NCBI RefSeq assembly: GCF_015767435.1
Contig: NZ_JADWOV010000293.1
Span: 62,001-126,000 of the forward strand
Length of the DNA: 64,000 nucleotides
Reading direction: 5' to 3'
DNA from: Polaribacter sp. BAL334
Lineage (GTDB): Bacteria > Bacteroidota > Bacteroidia > Flavobacteriales > Flavobacteriaceae
The notes under the pieces were generated by a model. That model had not been told where the DNA came from and did no database searches. It worked only from the letters and a program-made list of their open reading frames with translations. Below, one piece after another: positions 34,836-44,860 of this stretch; position 1 is the first letter of the stretch; each line of letters opens with the position of its first letter. Both the position numbers and the translations under genes were made by a program.

Positions 34836-36959
34836 ATGGAATTAATTTCATACATCACTCAACAAACTAACCTATCAAAACAATCCATTGAAAATACCAT
34901 TTCTTTATTTAATGAAGATTGTACCATTCCTTTTATATCAAGGTATAGAAAAGAAAAAACAGGTAATTTGGATGAAGTTGAAATTGGTGAAATTCTCAAA
35001 TATAAAGACACTTTTGAAGCTTTAGAAAAACGTAAAAAAGCGATTTTAAAAGCGTTAGAAGAACAACATTCTTTGACACAAGAATTATCAGAAAAAATAG
35101 AAAATGCTGAAGATATTATATCTGTAGAAGATTTGTATTTGCCTTTTAAGAAAAAGCGAAAAACAAAAGCAGAAACTGCACGTTTGCAAGGTTTAGAGCC
35201 ATTGGCTAAAATGATCATGAGCCAACGAATCAATGATTTGAATGCTACTGCAAAAAAATTCGTAACTAAAGATGTTGAAAATATTGAAATAGCGTTAGAA
35301 GGAGCACGTTTTATCATTGCAGAATGGATCAACGAACGCACAGATATTCGAAATATGCTGAGACAGCAAATTGTACGTTTTGCTATTATTTCATCAAAAG
35401 TAATTCCAGTAAAAGCTGAGGATAAAAAAGCGTTAAAGTTTAAAGATTATTTTGATTGGAATGAATCGTTGAATACCATTCCTTCGCATCGTTTTTTGGC
35501 AATTGTAAGAGCTGAAAATGAAGGATATATTCGTATCAAAATAGCCATAGATGAGGAAATTGCCATTCAAAAAATTACTCGTGTTGTTTTTCGCTCTCAA
35601 AATGAATGCACTTCTCATATTCAATCGGCGATTGAAGATGCTTTCAAACGGTTGTTATTTCCTTCATTATCCAATGAAGCGTTGTCATTAGCCAAAGAAA
35701 AAGCGGATAATGAAGCCATTGCTGTTTTTTCTAAAAATCTGAAACAGTTGCTTTTAGGAGCACCTTTGGGTGAAAAAAAAGTATTGGCTATTGACCCAGG
35801 TTTTAGATCAGGTTGTAAAATTGTATGCCTAAATGCACAAGGAGATTTGGAACATAATGAAACTATTTTTCCTCACGAACCTCAAAAAAAGATGCTTGAA
35901 GCCATTAAAAAAATTAGCTTTTTAGTAGATGCTCATAAAATTGAAGCCATTGCCATTGGAAATGGCACAGCATCTAGAGAAACTGAGGATTTTATCAAAA
36001 AAATTCAATTCAAAAATTCGGTAGCCGTTTTTGTAGTAAATGAGGCTGGTGCTTCTATTTACTCTGCTTCAAAAATTGCAAGAGACGAATTTCCAACCTA
36101 TGATGTCACAGTTCGTGGAGCCATATCCATTGGAAGGCGTTTGCAAGATCCGTTGGCTGAATTGGTAAAAATTGACGCAAAATCAATTGGAGTTGGACAA
36201 TATCAACATGATGTTGATCAAGTAAAATTGAAAAAATCCTTAGATACTGTTGTTGAAAGTTGCGTGAATACTGTGGGTATTACTATCAATACAGCAAGTG
36301 AATCATTATTGAGTTATGTTTCTGGAATTGGCCCGAAATTGGCTGAAAATATTGTCAAATATAGGAATGAAAATGGTGCTTTTTCTTCGAGAAATGCGAT
36401 TAAAAAAGTGCCAAAATTAGGTGCAAAAGCTTTTGAACAAGCTGCTGGATTTTTACGAATCAAAAATCCAAAAAACCCTTTAGACGATTCTGCTGTTCAT
36501 CCTGAAAATTACGATTTGATTGATAAAATGGCAAAAGAGTTGAACATAAAAGTGGCTGATTTTATTGGAAATAAAACCTTGATTCAAAAAATTCCACTTC
36601 AAAATTACACTTCTTTATCAATTGGTTTGCCTACTTTGCAAGATATCATGAAAGAATTGGAAAAACCAGGCGTAGATCCAAGAGAAAAAGCGACTGTATT
36701 TTCTTTTGATGCAACTATCAAAACCATTGATGACCTTAGAATTGGTCAAATTTTACCAGGAATTGTGAATAATATTACCAATTTTGGGTGTTTTGTAAAT
36801 ATCGGAATCAAAGAAAGTGGTTTGATTCACGTGTCTAATTTGTCAGATACTTTTGTGAAAGATGTCAATGCTATTGTAAGTTTACAGCAACAGGTTTTTG
36901 TAAAAGTTTTGGAAGTTGATGCAGTTAGAAAACGAATTCAATTGGCTTTGGTGAAATAG
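34836..36959 (+). CDS. tex: Tex family RNA-binding transcription accessory protein
   Basis: A 707-residue cytosolic nucleic-acid-binding protein. In order it has the helical Tex N-terminal domain (1-200), a YqgF/RNase H-like domain starting KKVLAIDPGFRSGCKIV (about 310), helix-hairpin-helix motifs (LLSYVSGIGPKLAENIVKYR about 480; KVPKLGAKAFEQAAGFLRI about 520), and a C-terminal S1 RNA-binding domain (GQILPGIVNNITNFGCFVNIGIKESGLIHVS about 640-670). It is slightly shorter than E. coli YhgF/Tex. It is linked to transcription and RNA turnover in other bacteria. The gene is monocistronic, followed after 68 bases by topB. Confidence 0.95.
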   Translation: MELISYITQQTNLSKQSIENTISLFNEDCTIPFISRYRKEKTGNLDEVEIGEILKYKDTFEALEKRKKAILKALEEQHSLTQELSEKIENAEDIISVEDLYLPFKKKRKTKAETARLQGLEPLAKMIMSQRINDLNATAKKFVTKDVENIEIALEGARFIIAEWINERTDIRNMLRQQIVRFAIISSKVIPVKAEDKKALKFKDYFDWNESLNTIPSHRFLAIVRAENEGYIRIKIAIDEEIAIQKITRVVFRSQNECTSHIQSAIEDAFKRLLFPSLSNEALSLAKEKADNEAIAVFSKNLKQLLLGAPLGEKKVLAIDPGFRSGCKIVCLNAQGDLEHNETIFPHEPQKKMLEAIKKISFLVDAHKIEAIAIGNGTASRETEDFIKKIQFKNSVAVFVVNEAGASIYSASKIARDEFPTYDVTVRGAISIGRRLQDPLAELVKIDAKSIGVGQYQHDVDQVKLKKSLDTVVESCVNTVGITINTASESLLSYVSGIGPKLAENIVKYRNENGAFSSRNAIKKVPKLGAKAFEQAAGFLRIKNPKNPLDDSAVHPENYDLIDKMAKELNIKVADFIGNKTLIQKIPLQNYTSLSIGLPTLQDIMKELEKPGVDPREKATVFSFDATIKTIDDLRIGQILPGIVNNITNFGCFVNIGIKESGLIHVSNLSDTFVKDVNAIVSLQQQVFVKVLEVDAVRKRIQLALVK

Positions 36960-37027
36960 ATTTTCGTTTAATAGATTCCTTTTATTCACATTTATTTTCC
37001 TTAATTTCGACCTCCCAAAAAACATCA

Positions 37028-39367
37028 ATGAAAGTCTGTATTGCCGAAAAACCAAGTGTAGCAAGAGAAATTGCCCAAATTTTAGGAGCAAATACCAAAC
37101 GTGATGGCTATTTTGAAGGAAATGGGTATGCAGTTACGTACACTTTTGGACATTTGTGCACACTTTTAGACCCCAAAGATTACAAACCTCATTGGAAAAA
37201 TTGGGATTTGAACAATTTACCCATGTTGCCAGAGCGTTTTGATACCAAAGTGACTGATGATGCTGGCATCAGAAAGCAATTCAATATTGTAAAATCCTTG
37301 TTTGATAAAGCCGAAGTTGTCATCAATTGTGGGGATGCTGGACAAGAAGGAGAATTGATTCAACGTTGGGTGATGAATCAATGCAATTATAAAGGCGAAG
37401 TAAAACGCTTATGGATTTCTTCGTTGACGGAAGAAGCCATTAAAGAGGGATTTCAGAATTTGGTTTCCTCAGAAAAATACGATAATTTGTATTATGCTGG
37501 CTATTCAAGAGCGATTGGTGATTGGTTGTTGGGATTGAATGCCACTCGTTTATACACCTTAAAATATGGAGGATATAAACAAGTTTTATCTATAGGACGT
37601 GTGCAAACGCCTACTTTGGCAATGCTCGTAAATCGTTATAAAGAAATTACCAATTTCAAACCACAACCTTATTGGGAATTGCAAACGACGTATAGAAATA
37701 CGCTGTTCAATTATGAAGATGGAAGATTTCAGCATCAAGAAGAAGGAGAAATTTTGGCAAATAAAGTAAAAGAAGCAGATTTTGAAATTGTTTCTGTCAT
37801 CAAAAAGAAAGGAACAGATTATGCTCCAAAATTGTTTGATTTGACTGGTTTACAAGTGCATTGCAACAATAAATTCGGATTTTCTGCAGATGATACTTTA
37901 AAGATTGTTCAGAAATTGTATGAGATGAAAGTAGTCACCTATCCAAGAGTAGATACTACTTTTTTACCCAATGATTTGTACCCAAAAGTGGGTGGAATTT
38001 TGTCAAAACTGACGAATTACAGCGAATTAACGCAACCTCTTTTAGGAAAGAAAATTAAAAAAACTACGCGGGTTTTTGATGACAAAAAAGTGACGGATCA
38101 TCATGCCATTATTCCCACAGGAATTGAGACGAATTTGCCTTACAATCAACAGCAAGTATATGACAGTATCACTCGTAGATTTATCGCTGTTTTTTATCCA
38201 GATTCGGAAGTTGCCAACACAGCTGTGATTGGAAAAGTAGCAGATGTTCCTTTTAAAACTACTGGAAAAGAAATCATTACGCAAGGTTGGAGAGTTGTTT
38301 TTGAATCAAAAAATAATGATGAGACTCTGAAACAAGTTCAGAGTGACAATAGTCTTTTACCCACATTTATAGAAGGAGAAAAAGGGCCACACGAACCTTC
38401 TTTTTTGCAAAAAGAAACCAAACCTCCTAAAAACTATACAGAAGCTAGCTTGTTGCGAGCCATGGAAACTGCAGGAAAACAAGTTGATGATGATGAAATG
38501 CGCGAATTAATGAAAGAAAATGGTATTGGCAGACCTTCTACAAGAGCGAGTATTATTGAAACCTTGTTCAAACGAAAATACATTGAACGTCAAAAAAAAT
38601 TGGTGGTTCCTACACAAACTGGCATTGATTTGATTGATTTGATTGACAATGAATTGCTAAAATCAGCTGAATTAACAGGAAGATGGGAAAAGAATTTGAA
38701 AGAAATTGAACGAGGTGAATTCAATGCTGGAACTTTTATCAGTAATATGAAAAAAATGGTAGATGAATTGGTGTATGAAGTTCGCTCAAGTAGTTCAGTA
38801 AAACGAATATCATCTGAAGTTGAAAATGATGTAAAACCAGTTTTAAAAGCGAAAGTTTCAACCAAAGAAAGCAAACAAATGGTTGGAAAAAAATGTCCAA
38901 AGTGTCAACAAGGAACCCTTTTAAAAGGTTCAAAAGCATTTGGTTGTTCTGAATATAAAAATTCCTGTGATTTCAAAATTCCATTTGAGATTTACGGTAA
39001 GAAAGTATCTGAAAATCAATTGATTCGTTTGCTTGATAAAGGTTGCACCACCAATCTCACCGGATTTAAAAAAGGCACAGAAACTGTGGAAGGTTTGCTA
39101 CGTTTTGATGAAAATTATTTGTTAAAATTAGAACTCAAAAAGGCAACAGTTGTCAAAAAGGAAACAAGTATTCCTGAAAAAATTCCCTGTCCAAAATGCC
39201 AAAAAGGAACCATTTTAAAAGGAAAAACCGCTTATGGTTGCTCAGAATATAAAAATGGTTGCGACTTTTTATTTCCTTTTGAAAACATCAAAAAAATTGC
39301 CAACGGAAAACCGTTGACGAAAGAATTGGTGTTGGAAATTATTGGTTCATCCCTTTTTATTCGCTAA
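37028..39367 (+). CDS. topB: DNA topoisomerase III (type IA)
   Basis: A single-strand passage topoisomerase that resolves recombination and replication intermediates. The 779 residues include a Toprim domain at the N-terminus (EKPSVAREIAQILGA; NCGDAGQEGELIQRWV, with Asp103 and Glu107). The catalytic Tyr305 is in VTYPRVDTTFLPND, and the topo III signature ENGIGRPSTRASIIETLFKRKYIERQ lies near 490. Two C-terminal zinc-ribbon repeats (CPKCQQGTLLKGSKAFGCSEYKNSC about 620, and CPKCQKGTILKG about 720) are extra to E. coli TopB. The last 21 bases overlap the VF530 gene on the other strand. Confidence 0.93.
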   Translation: MKVCIAEKPSVAREIAQILGANTKRDGYFEGNGYAVTYTFGHLCTLLDPKDYKPHWKNWDLNNLPMLPERFDTKVTDDAGIRKQFNIVKSLFDKAEVVINCGDAGQEGELIQRWVMNQCNYKGEVKRLWISSLTEEAIKEGFQNLVSSEKYDNLYYAGYSRAIGDWLLGLNATRLYTLKYGGYKQVLSIGRVQTPTLAMLVNRYKEITNFKPQPYWELQTTYRNTLFNYEDGRFQHQEEGEILANKVKEADFEIVSVIKKKGTDYAPKLFDLTGLQVHCNNKFGFSADDTLKIVQKLYEMKVVTYPRVDTTFLPNDLYPKVGGILSKLTNYSELTQPLLGKKIKKTTRVFDDKKVTDHHAIIPTGIETNLPYNQQQVYDSITRRFIAVFYPDSEVANTAVIGKVADVPFKTTGKEIITQGWRVVFESKNNDETLKQVQSDNSLLPTFIEGEKGPHEPSFLQKETKPPKNYTEASLLRAMETAGKQVDDDEMRELMKENGIGRPSTRASIIETLFKRKYIERQKKLVVPTQTGIDLIDLIDNELLKSAELTGRWEKNLKEIERGEFNAGTFISNMKKMVDELVYEVRSSSSVKRISSEVENDVKPVLKAKVSTKESKQMVGKKCPKCQQGTLLKGSKAFGCSEYKNSCDFKIPFEIYGKKVSENQLIRLLDKGCTTNLTGFKKGTETVEGLLRFDENYLLKLELKKATVVKKETSIPEKIPCPKCQKGTILKGKTAYGCSEYKNGCDFLFPFENIKKIANGKPLTKELVLEIIGSSLFIR

Positions 39368-39577
39368 GGTCTTTAAATACAAGGTTTCTACTTTTGCTCT
39401 TTCCCAAGGTGTTGTTCTTAAAAATTTGAGACTCGATTTGTAATTCGGGTTGTTTTGAAAACATTTTATCGGAATGAGTTGACCCAAAGTTTCCCAACCA
39501 TATTCCAAATACAATTGCTCTAACATCGTCGCTAATTTGATGCCTTGCAATGGATTATTCACTTGTTCTTGACTCAT
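39347..39577 (-). CDS. VF530 (DUF2132) family DNA-binding protein
   Basis: A 76-residue protein of the VF530 family, a small helical fold with predicted DNA-binding ability. Core motifs are NPLQGIKLATMLEQLYLEYGWETLGQLIPIKCF and SSLKFLRTTPWERAKVETLYL. ATG at 39577 is used: the NAD-binding protein gene stop occupies 39579-39581, so the two genes are one base apart and probably translationally coupled. An in-frame TTG at 39598 would overlap that gene and adds non-conserved residues. Its 3' end overlaps topB by 21 bases in convergent orientation. Confidence 0.9.
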   Translation of the reverse strand: MSQEQVNNPLQGIKLATMLEQLYLEYGWETLGQLIPIKCFQNNPNYKSSLKFLRTTPWERAKVETLYLKTLANKKG

Positions 39578-39578
39578 G

Positions 39579-40244
39579 TTAGTCTCTTGTACTTCCAATG
39601 TTTGCTATTTCATCAGAACTAAAAATAACTTGCTTATGATCTGAATTGGCAAGAGTTATCATGAAATTCGCAATCTTTTCTGGAGAAATCATTTTGTATT
39701 TTTTGAAGCCACCAATAAACAATGGATTGAGAAGACTCATTGCTACTTTTGCAATTCTTTCTCCCAATCGAAATTCGGTTCTATTTCCACCAATTAACGA
39801 AGGACGAAGTATATGCGTTTTCTGAATGTTCAGTGCTAAAATGGCTTGTTCCATCTCCCCTTTTGTTTTGTTGTAAAAAACGGCACTTGATGCATTGGCT
39901 CCCATAGCAGAAACCACTATAAAAGAGGGAATTCCGTTTTGTTTTGCCAAGCTTGCTGCCCCTACTGGAATTACGAAATCAATAGCTTTGTATTGCTCTT
40001 TTTCATTGGTTTTTGCAGCAGTTGTCCCAATACAACAAAAAACTTCATCTGCAGTAAAATCATCAGAAAAACTTGCTGGATGATGCAAATCAACAATGAA
40101 TTCAACTATTTTAGAGGACATCACGTTTGATGGACTTCTAGAAAATAGTTTAATAGCTTTGTAATTTGTATCCGCAAGTAGTTTTTGTAATAAAATGCTC
40201 CCTGTCAATCCTGTAGCTCCTAAAATAATGGCAGTTTTCCCCAT
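39579..40244 (-). CDS. NAD(P)-binding Rossmann protein, TIP30/NmrA-like
   Basis: A 221-residue short-chain dehydrogenase-like protein. The nucleotide-binding motif GATGLTG is at residues 9-15, VFCCIGTT near 69, VVSAMGANASSAVFYNKTKGEME near 108 (with a YxxxK catalytic pair), and HILRPSLIGGNR near 139. It resembles the atypical SDR group of TIP30/YwnB-like proteins. The substrate is unknown. Its ATG overlaps the aminopeptidase stop codon by one base and the VF530 gene follows after one base, giving a three-gene operon. Confidence 0.87.
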   Translation of the reverse strand: MGKTAIILGATGLTGSILLQKLLADTNYKAIKLFSRSPSNVMSSKIVEFIVDLHHPASFSDDFTADEVFCCIGTTAAKTNEKEQYKAIDFVIPVGAASLAKQNGIPSFIVVSAMGANASSAVFYNKTKGEMEQAILALNIQKTHILRPSLIGGNRTEFRLGERIAKVAMSLLNPLFIGGFKKYKMISPEKIANFMITLANSDHKQVIFSSDEIANIGSTRD

Positions 40245-41863
40245 TATTTATCCAAATCAGGCAAAACAAATGCATCCAAAACTGATTTCTTAGTCATCAT
40301 TTTTTCGATTTCTTCAGTAGTTCTTGGTGCTTCTGCAGATAGATTTATAGGACCATTTTTTGTCACCAAAATATCATCTTCAATTCGGATGCCTATTCCC
40401 CACCATTTTTTATCACACGGACTTCCATTTGGAATGTATATTCCAGGTTCCATAGTGACAATCATGTTCTCTTCAAAATTGACATAATTTCCTGGGTCAT
40501 GCACGTCTAAACCAATGTGATGTGAAGTTCCATGAGGAAAATAATTGTGTCTTTCATCAATCGATTTGATGATTCCTAATTTGAATAATCCTTCATTGAT
40601 GATTTTTCTGGCAGCTTGATTTGGTGCTTGCATACTACTTCCAATCGTGTATAAAGCAATCCCAGCTTCTTGCGCATTGTAAACCAAATCATAAATGGCT
40701 TTTTGTTCGGGAGTGAATTTTCCATTTGCAGGAATGGTTCTAGTCACATCCGCCGTAAAACCTCTGTATTCTGCTCCTAAATCCATCAAAACCAAGTCAT
40801 TCCCCACTTTTGTTTGATTGTTTTCAACATAATGCAAAATACAACCATTGTTTCCAGCACCAACAATAGAAGGATATCCTTCATATTCTGCCCCATATTT
40901 TTTATACACAAACTCGTGAATTCCTTGCAATTCTGTTTCTGATAGATGAGGCTTCATGGCTTTCATCACTTCAATTTGACCAATGGCAGAAATACGCACC
41001 GCTTTTGTAATCAATTTTATTTCAGCTTCTGTTTTAATTTCACGCATGGTTGCTAAGTTTGTTTCCAAAAAAGCAAGGTCAATATTCGTTTTTGGTTTCA
41101 ATGCCAACGAGATTTTTTGCTTGATATCTTTACGCATCTCATTCGTTTTAGCAGTCTTAAACTGTTTGATGAGTTCGTCATTCTTAATATCCTCAAATTG
41201 AGAAGATAACCTATCGATAATATCAATTACATTTGCACTGCTTTCCACAGGTGTTTCTGCAATATTTGAATACACATATTCTTTGGGTCTTGACAAGAAA
41301 ATATCAGGATTGTAGCCAGCTTTTTGCTTGAAACTTTTCACCAAATCAAACACGTCAGCTGCATCACTCAAATTGCGGTAGTCATCATTGAATTTCTCAA
41401 TGAAAACTTTGTCAAACTTTTTAAAATCAATTGCATCTGCTAAAAAATCTTCTCCATTTTTAGCAACTTCAAAACCCAATTCTGATTTTGCGCCTTCTAT
41501 TCCTAAGCGTTTTCCATTCCATTGCTCTGCTCTTGGGTCACGTTTTTGAACATATAAAATTTCATTGTACGAATTTCCTTTTTCATCTTTTTGATTTTCT
41601 GAAAACAACACCAAAACCGCATTTGGTTCTTTGTAACCAGTTAAATAATAAAAGTTTGGGTCTTGATGAAAGATAAAATCCACATCATTTGCTCTGTTTC
41701 TTATTGGGTTTGCAAAAACAACTGCCACTGAATTTTTAGGCATGTTAGATCGTAAAATATCACGTCTGTTTTTATGAAATTCTTTGGATAAATAATCTGT
41801 AGGTGTTTGTGAAAAACTGCAAAAAGTGATGAAAATCAATACGATGGAAAGAATGTTACGCAT
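40244..41863 (-). CDS. Exported aminopeptidase P (M24B) family protein
   Basis: A Xaa-Pro aminopeptidase-like enzyme of 539 residues. A signal peptide (1-18, ending TFCSFSQ) puts it in the periplasm or envelope, unlike cytosolic PepP. The N-terminal creatinase-like domain (about 30-230) is followed by the pita-bread catalytic domain with metal ligands in DLGAEYRGFTADVTR (two Asp), HGTSHHIGLDVHD (His), TMEPGIYIP (Glu) and GIRIEDDILVT (Glu), all intact. The frame is open upstream to 42046, overlapping gcvT, but the signal peptide fixes the ATG at 41863. It overlaps the next gene by one base. Confidence 0.92.
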   Translation of the reverse strand: MRNILSIVLIFITFCSFSQTPTDYLSKEFHKNRRDILRSNMPKNSVAVVFANPIRNRANDVDFIFHQDPNFYYLTGYKEPNAVLVLFSENQKDEKGNSYNEILYVQKRDPRAEQWNGKRLGIEGAKSELGFEVAKNGEDFLADAIDFKKFDKVFIEKFNDDYRNLSDAADVFDLVKSFKQKAGYNPDIFLSRPKEYVYSNIAETPVESSANVIDIIDRLSSQFEDIKNDELIKQFKTAKTNEMRKDIKQKISLALKPKTNIDLAFLETNLATMREIKTEAEIKLITKAVRISAIGQIEVMKAMKPHLSETELQGIHEFVYKKYGAEYEGYPSIVGAGNNGCILHYVENNQTKVGNDLVLMDLGAEYRGFTADVTRTIPANGKFTPEQKAIYDLVYNAQEAGIALYTIGSSMQAPNQAARKIINEGLFKLGIIKSIDERHNYFPHGTSHHIGLDVHDPGNYVNFEENMIVTMEPGIYIPNGSPCDKKWWGIGIRIEDDILVTKNGPINLSAEAPRTTEEIEKMMTKKSVLDAFVLPDLDK

Positions 41864-42000
41864 ATTTATAAAATATTTTTTTGATTGGATTTCCAAATGT
41901 ACTATTATTTCTATGTTGACGATAAAAATTAACAAAATATTATTGACTCGTTTTCGTGTAAAATTCAATAATTTAGCCAAAAATTTAAGAATTCTATACA

Positions 42001-43086
42001 ATGAAAAATATTGCATTACACGAAGTTCATGAAGCTTTAGGCGCAAAAATGGTTCCTTTTGCAGGTTTTAACATGCCTGTTCAATATGAAGGCGTAACAA
42101 TAGAACATCACACAGTTCGTGAATCTGTGGGTGTTTTTGACGTGAGTCATATGGGTGAATTTTTGGTGGAAGGTGAAAATGCGTTGGCTTTGATTCAAAA
42201 AGTAACGTCAAATGACGCTTCAAAATTGGCTATTGGTGATGCACAATACAGCTGTTTTCCTAATGAAAATGGAGGAATTGTAGATGATTTGATTTGCTAT
42301 AGAATCAAAGAAAATACCTATTTGCTGGTTGTAAATGCTTCCAATATTGACAAAGATTGGGCATGGATTTCTAAATATAATACAAGTTTTGGTGCTACGT
42401 TGCGCAATCTTTCTGATGACTATTCTTTGTTGGCTATTCAAGGACCAAAAGCTGTGGAAGCTATGCAATCGTTATCTTCTTTGGATTTAGCAGCCATCCC
42501 TTTTTACAAATTCAAAGTGGGGGATTTTGCAGGAATTGACTATGTAATCATCTCAGCAACAGGTTATACTGGTGCAGGAGGATTTGAAATCTATTGTAAA
42601 AACAGCGAGGTAAAACAAATTTGGGATGCCGTTTTTGAAGCTGGAAAATCTTATGGAATCAAACCTATTGGATTGGCTGCCAGAGATACTTTGCGCACAG
42701 AAATGGGCTATTGCTTATACGGAAATGATATTGACGACACCACCTCTCCTATTGAAGCAGGTTTGGGTTGGATTACCAAATTCACAAAAGATTTTGTGAA
42801 TCACGAAGCATTGGCCAAACAAAAAGAAGACAAACCAACACGCAAATTGGTTGCATTTGAAATGGTTGAAAAAAGCATTCCAAGACACGATTACGAAATT
42901 TTAGATGCAAACGGCACTGTGATTGGAAAAGTAACTTCAGGAACGATGAGCCCAAGTTTGGGAAAAGGTATTGGAATGGGGTATGTTTCCTCGGAGTTTG
43001 TAAGTCTTGGGACTGAAATCTTTGTACAAATCAGAAAAAATGCCATGCCTGCGATTGTGGTAAAATTGCCTTTTTATAAAAGATAA
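42001..43086 (+). CDS. gcvT: Glycine cleavage system aminomethyltransferase
   Basis: T protein of the glycine cleavage system: transfers the methylene carbon to tetrahydrofolate and releases ammonia. The 361 residues match the family. Visible are [12 protein letters not shown] (about 20), [20 protein letters not shown] (about 35-54), the catalytic-area Asp in the SNDASKL region, [12 protein letters not shown] (about 187), and the C-terminal domain with [21 protein letters not shown]. The genes for P, H and L proteins are not in the window. It is divergent from the aminopeptidase gene, with 137 bases between, and is monocistronic. Confidence 0.97.
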   Translation: MKNIALHEVHEALGAKMVPFAGFNMPVQYEGVTIEHHTVRESVGVFDVSHMGEFLVEGENALALIQKVTSNDASKLAIGDAQYSCFPNENGGIVDDLICYRIKENTYLLVVNASNIDKDWAWISKYNTSFGATLRNLSDDYSLLAIQGPKAVEAMQSLSSLDLAAIPFYKFKVGDFAGIDYVIISATGYTGAGGFEIYCKNSEVKQIWDAVFEAGKSYGIKPIGLAARDTLRTEMGYCLYGNDIDDTTSPIEAGLGWITKFTKDFVNHEALAKQKEDKPTRKLVAFEMVEKSIPRHDYEILDANGTVIGKVTSGTMSPSLGKGIGMGYVSSEFVSLGTEIFVQIRKNAMPAIVVKLPFYKR

Positions 43087-43132
43087 TTTTAGCAGTTTAA
43101 CCTGTTAGGTGTCATTGAATTTAAAAATGAAC

Positions 43133-43245
43133 TTGCCACGAATTCACAGATTTTTTACAAACATGAATCCTATAAATTTGAATTTTCATCAAAGATGAAA
43201 ACAATTTTTGTAATGAAATATTTAGAATTGGTGAATCCGTGGCGA
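43133..43245. repeat. Long imperfect hairpin element (MITE-like)
   Basis: TTGCCACGAATTCAC at 43133-43147 is nearly the complement of GTGAATCCGTGGCGA at 43231-43245 (13 of 15). Nested inside, TTACAAA (43155-43161) pairs with TTTGTAA (43207-43213), and TTTTCATC (43183-43190) with GATGAAAA (43194-43201), so the entire 113 bases can fold into one hairpin. No coding frame is present. A related single arm occurs at 51993. Confidence 0.65.
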
Positions 43246-43334
43246 AAAAAAATCTATTTTACTTTCCAATAAAATATTTTCATTCAAAAAGTTAAAACCT
43301 AACAATTATCAGTTTTTTAATTGTGGAGAGTTGT

Positions 43335-43342
43335 TACTTTTG
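43335..43342 (+). promoter_or_regulatory. -7 promoter box of the carbonic anhydrase gene
   Basis: TACTTTTG matches TAnnTTTG exactly, 23 bases before the ATG at 43366, supporting that start over an in-frame one at 43321. Confidence 0.55.
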
Positions 43343-43365
43343 GCAGCATCAAACAACTCAACCCA

Positions 43366-44145
43366 ATGAAAGCTTTTCATATCATCCCTTTAACGCTCTC
43401 GTTCATTATTGTATTTTCATGCAAACATTCTGAAACTCCTTCAAATCCTACCACTCACGAAAAACATTGGAGTTACTCAGGAGAAACCTCTCCAGAACAT
43501 TGGATTGAGATAGAAAGGAACTCAGATTGCGATGGTAAAAGTCAATCTCCTATCAATATCATTCATAAAGATGCACAACTTTCAGAAGTAGCAAAAGAGT
43601 TACTGATTCAGTATTCACCCACAACTTTGGTGAATAAAGTAGAAAATAATGGGCATTCTATTCAGTTTGATTTTGAATATGGAGATTCTATTTTCTATAA
43701 AAATGAGACTTTTTTCCTCAAACAAATTCACTTTCATGAACCCTCAGAACATAAAATAAATGGGGTGATTTATCCTATTGAAATGCATTTGGTTCATGTA
43801 AGCAAAACAAATAAAATTACAGTGTTGAGAATTTTGGGAGAAGAAGGAGAAGAAAGTGAACTTTTTGAATTTCTTGAAAGCTTTTTACCATTAAAAAATG
43901 GGAATTCAAAAACGATTCATCAAAAATTAGATCTTTCCAGTCTGTTTAAAAATGGGAAATCTTACTATTCGTATGAAGGTTCATTGACAACGCCCCCTTG
44001 TTCAGAAGGTGTGCATTGGGTGGTGTTTAAAACTCCCATCATTTTGTCGGAAGCCGAAGTTTTAAAACTCCAAAGCAATATGCCTGTCAACAATTACCGA
44101 AATCAACAAGCGTTGAATAATCGAATTGTAACATATCATCGATAG
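43366..44145 (+). CDS. Alpha-type carbonic anhydrase lipoprotein
   Basis: Zinc enzyme that interconverts carbon dioxide and bicarbonate. The 259 residues start with a type II signal peptide and lipobox VFSC (Cys19), placing it in the envelope facing the periplasm. The alpha-class core shows SQSPINI (59-65), zinc ligands His122 and His124 in HFHEPSEH and His141 in MHLVH, and the substrate-pocket motif GSLTTPPCSEGVHWVV near 206. All key residues are intact. ATG at 43366 is supported by the signal peptide and the promoter box. A hairpin repeat lies upstream and a cassette-like region downstream. Confidence 0.95.
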   Translation: MKAFHIIPLTLSFIIVFSCKHSETPSNPTTHEKHWSYSGETSPEHWIEIERNSDCDGKSQSPINIIHKDAQLSEVAKELLIQYSPTTLVNKVENNGHSIQFDFEYGDSIFYKNETFFLKQIHFHEPSEHKINGVIYPIEMHLVHVSKTNKITVLRILGEEGEESELFEFLESFLPLKNGNSKTIHQKLDLSSLFKNGKSYYSYEGSLTTPPCSEGVHWVVFKTPIILSEAEVLKLQSNMPVNNYRNQQALNNRIVTYHR

Positions 44146-44324
44146 CTTTTTGTGAACCACTAAATTCGATATTTGTCAATCCACCAAATCATTTTACTAC
44201 AAGTGTTTTTGGTTGAATTTACAATGATAAATAGTTTGTATTAAAATAAAATAGTATTTTAGCAAAGGCGAAAAGTTTTTTTAAAAACCAAAAAAAAGTT
44301 ACATAAATCTGCGCCTATTAAATA

Positions 44325-44338
44325 GTTGGCTATAATAT
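44325..44338 (+). repeat. Left inverted repeat of the DUF3592 cassette
   Basis: GTTGGCTATAATAT, 15 bases before the DUF3592 start codon. Its complement occurs at 44861-44874 with 13 of 14 identical bases. An upstream AGGCG (44266-44270) and CGCCT (44312-44316) form a further stem next to it. Confidence 0.55.
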
Positions 44339-44352
44339 AAGAAACGAAAAAA

Positions 44353-44844
44353 ATGGAAAAGATAGGATTGATATTTGGATTACTATTTATATTATTAGGA
44401 TTGATTTTTTTGACTTTAACATTGATTAATTTATACTTTAATGATAAAATAAAAGATTGGCAATCTTTAAACGCAAAAGTTTTGAAATCAAGTTTGACTG
44501 AAAAAAAAGAAGAATTTAATATTGATACAGATATTTATAGCAGTTCAACAAGAATAACGTACGAACAAAAAATTGAGTTTGAATATGACTATGATGGTGA
44601 AAAATATAAATCTGATAAAATCTATTATTTAGAATTCAATGAGTGGTTTTTGACTAATAATCAGAAAAAAGAACTATCTAAGAATTACTACAAAGATAAA
44701 CGGATAAATATTTATCTAAACCCTAAAGATAAGTGCAAAGCATTTTTGATTGATGAATTTCCGATAAATAAATTAATAATATATATGACTATTACTTTTA
44801 TCGCTGGATTATTTTTTCTTTTACAAGAATGGAATTATTTTTAG
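44353..44844 (+). CDS. DUF3592 domain membrane protein
   Basis: A 163-residue membrane protein. Hydrophobic helices at about 5-28 and 139-157 flank a soluble domain with the DUF3592 pattern (AKVLKSSLTEKK, then YEQKIEFEYDYDGEKYKSDKI, and a phrase near KRINIYLNPKDKCKAFL). Proteins with this domain have no known enzyme activity and are common in accessory loci. The gene is bracketed by an inverted repeat of 10 perfect bases (GTTGGCTATA at 44325, TATAGCCAAC at 44865), like a cassette. No promoter box was identified. Confidence 0.85.
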   Translation: MEKIGLIFGLLFILLGLIFLTLTLINLYFNDKIKDWQSLNAKVLKSSLTEKKEEFNIDTDIYSSSTRITYEQKIEFEYDYDGEKYKSDKIYYLEFNEWFLTNNQKKELSKNYYKDKRINIYLNPKDKCKAFLIDEFPINKLIIYMTITFIAGLFFLLQEWNYF

Positions 44845-44860
44845 AATAAAACTGAAATAA

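Noticed and set aside
34859..35341. A 160-codon open frame opposite the start of tex.
   Set aside because: It is fully covered by tex, which has complete domain evidence. Long antisense frames are common in AT-rich genes.
41864..42046. An upstream extension of the aminopeptidase frame by 61 codons.
   Set aside because: The signal peptide at 41863 marks the real start, and the extension overlaps the start of gcvT.
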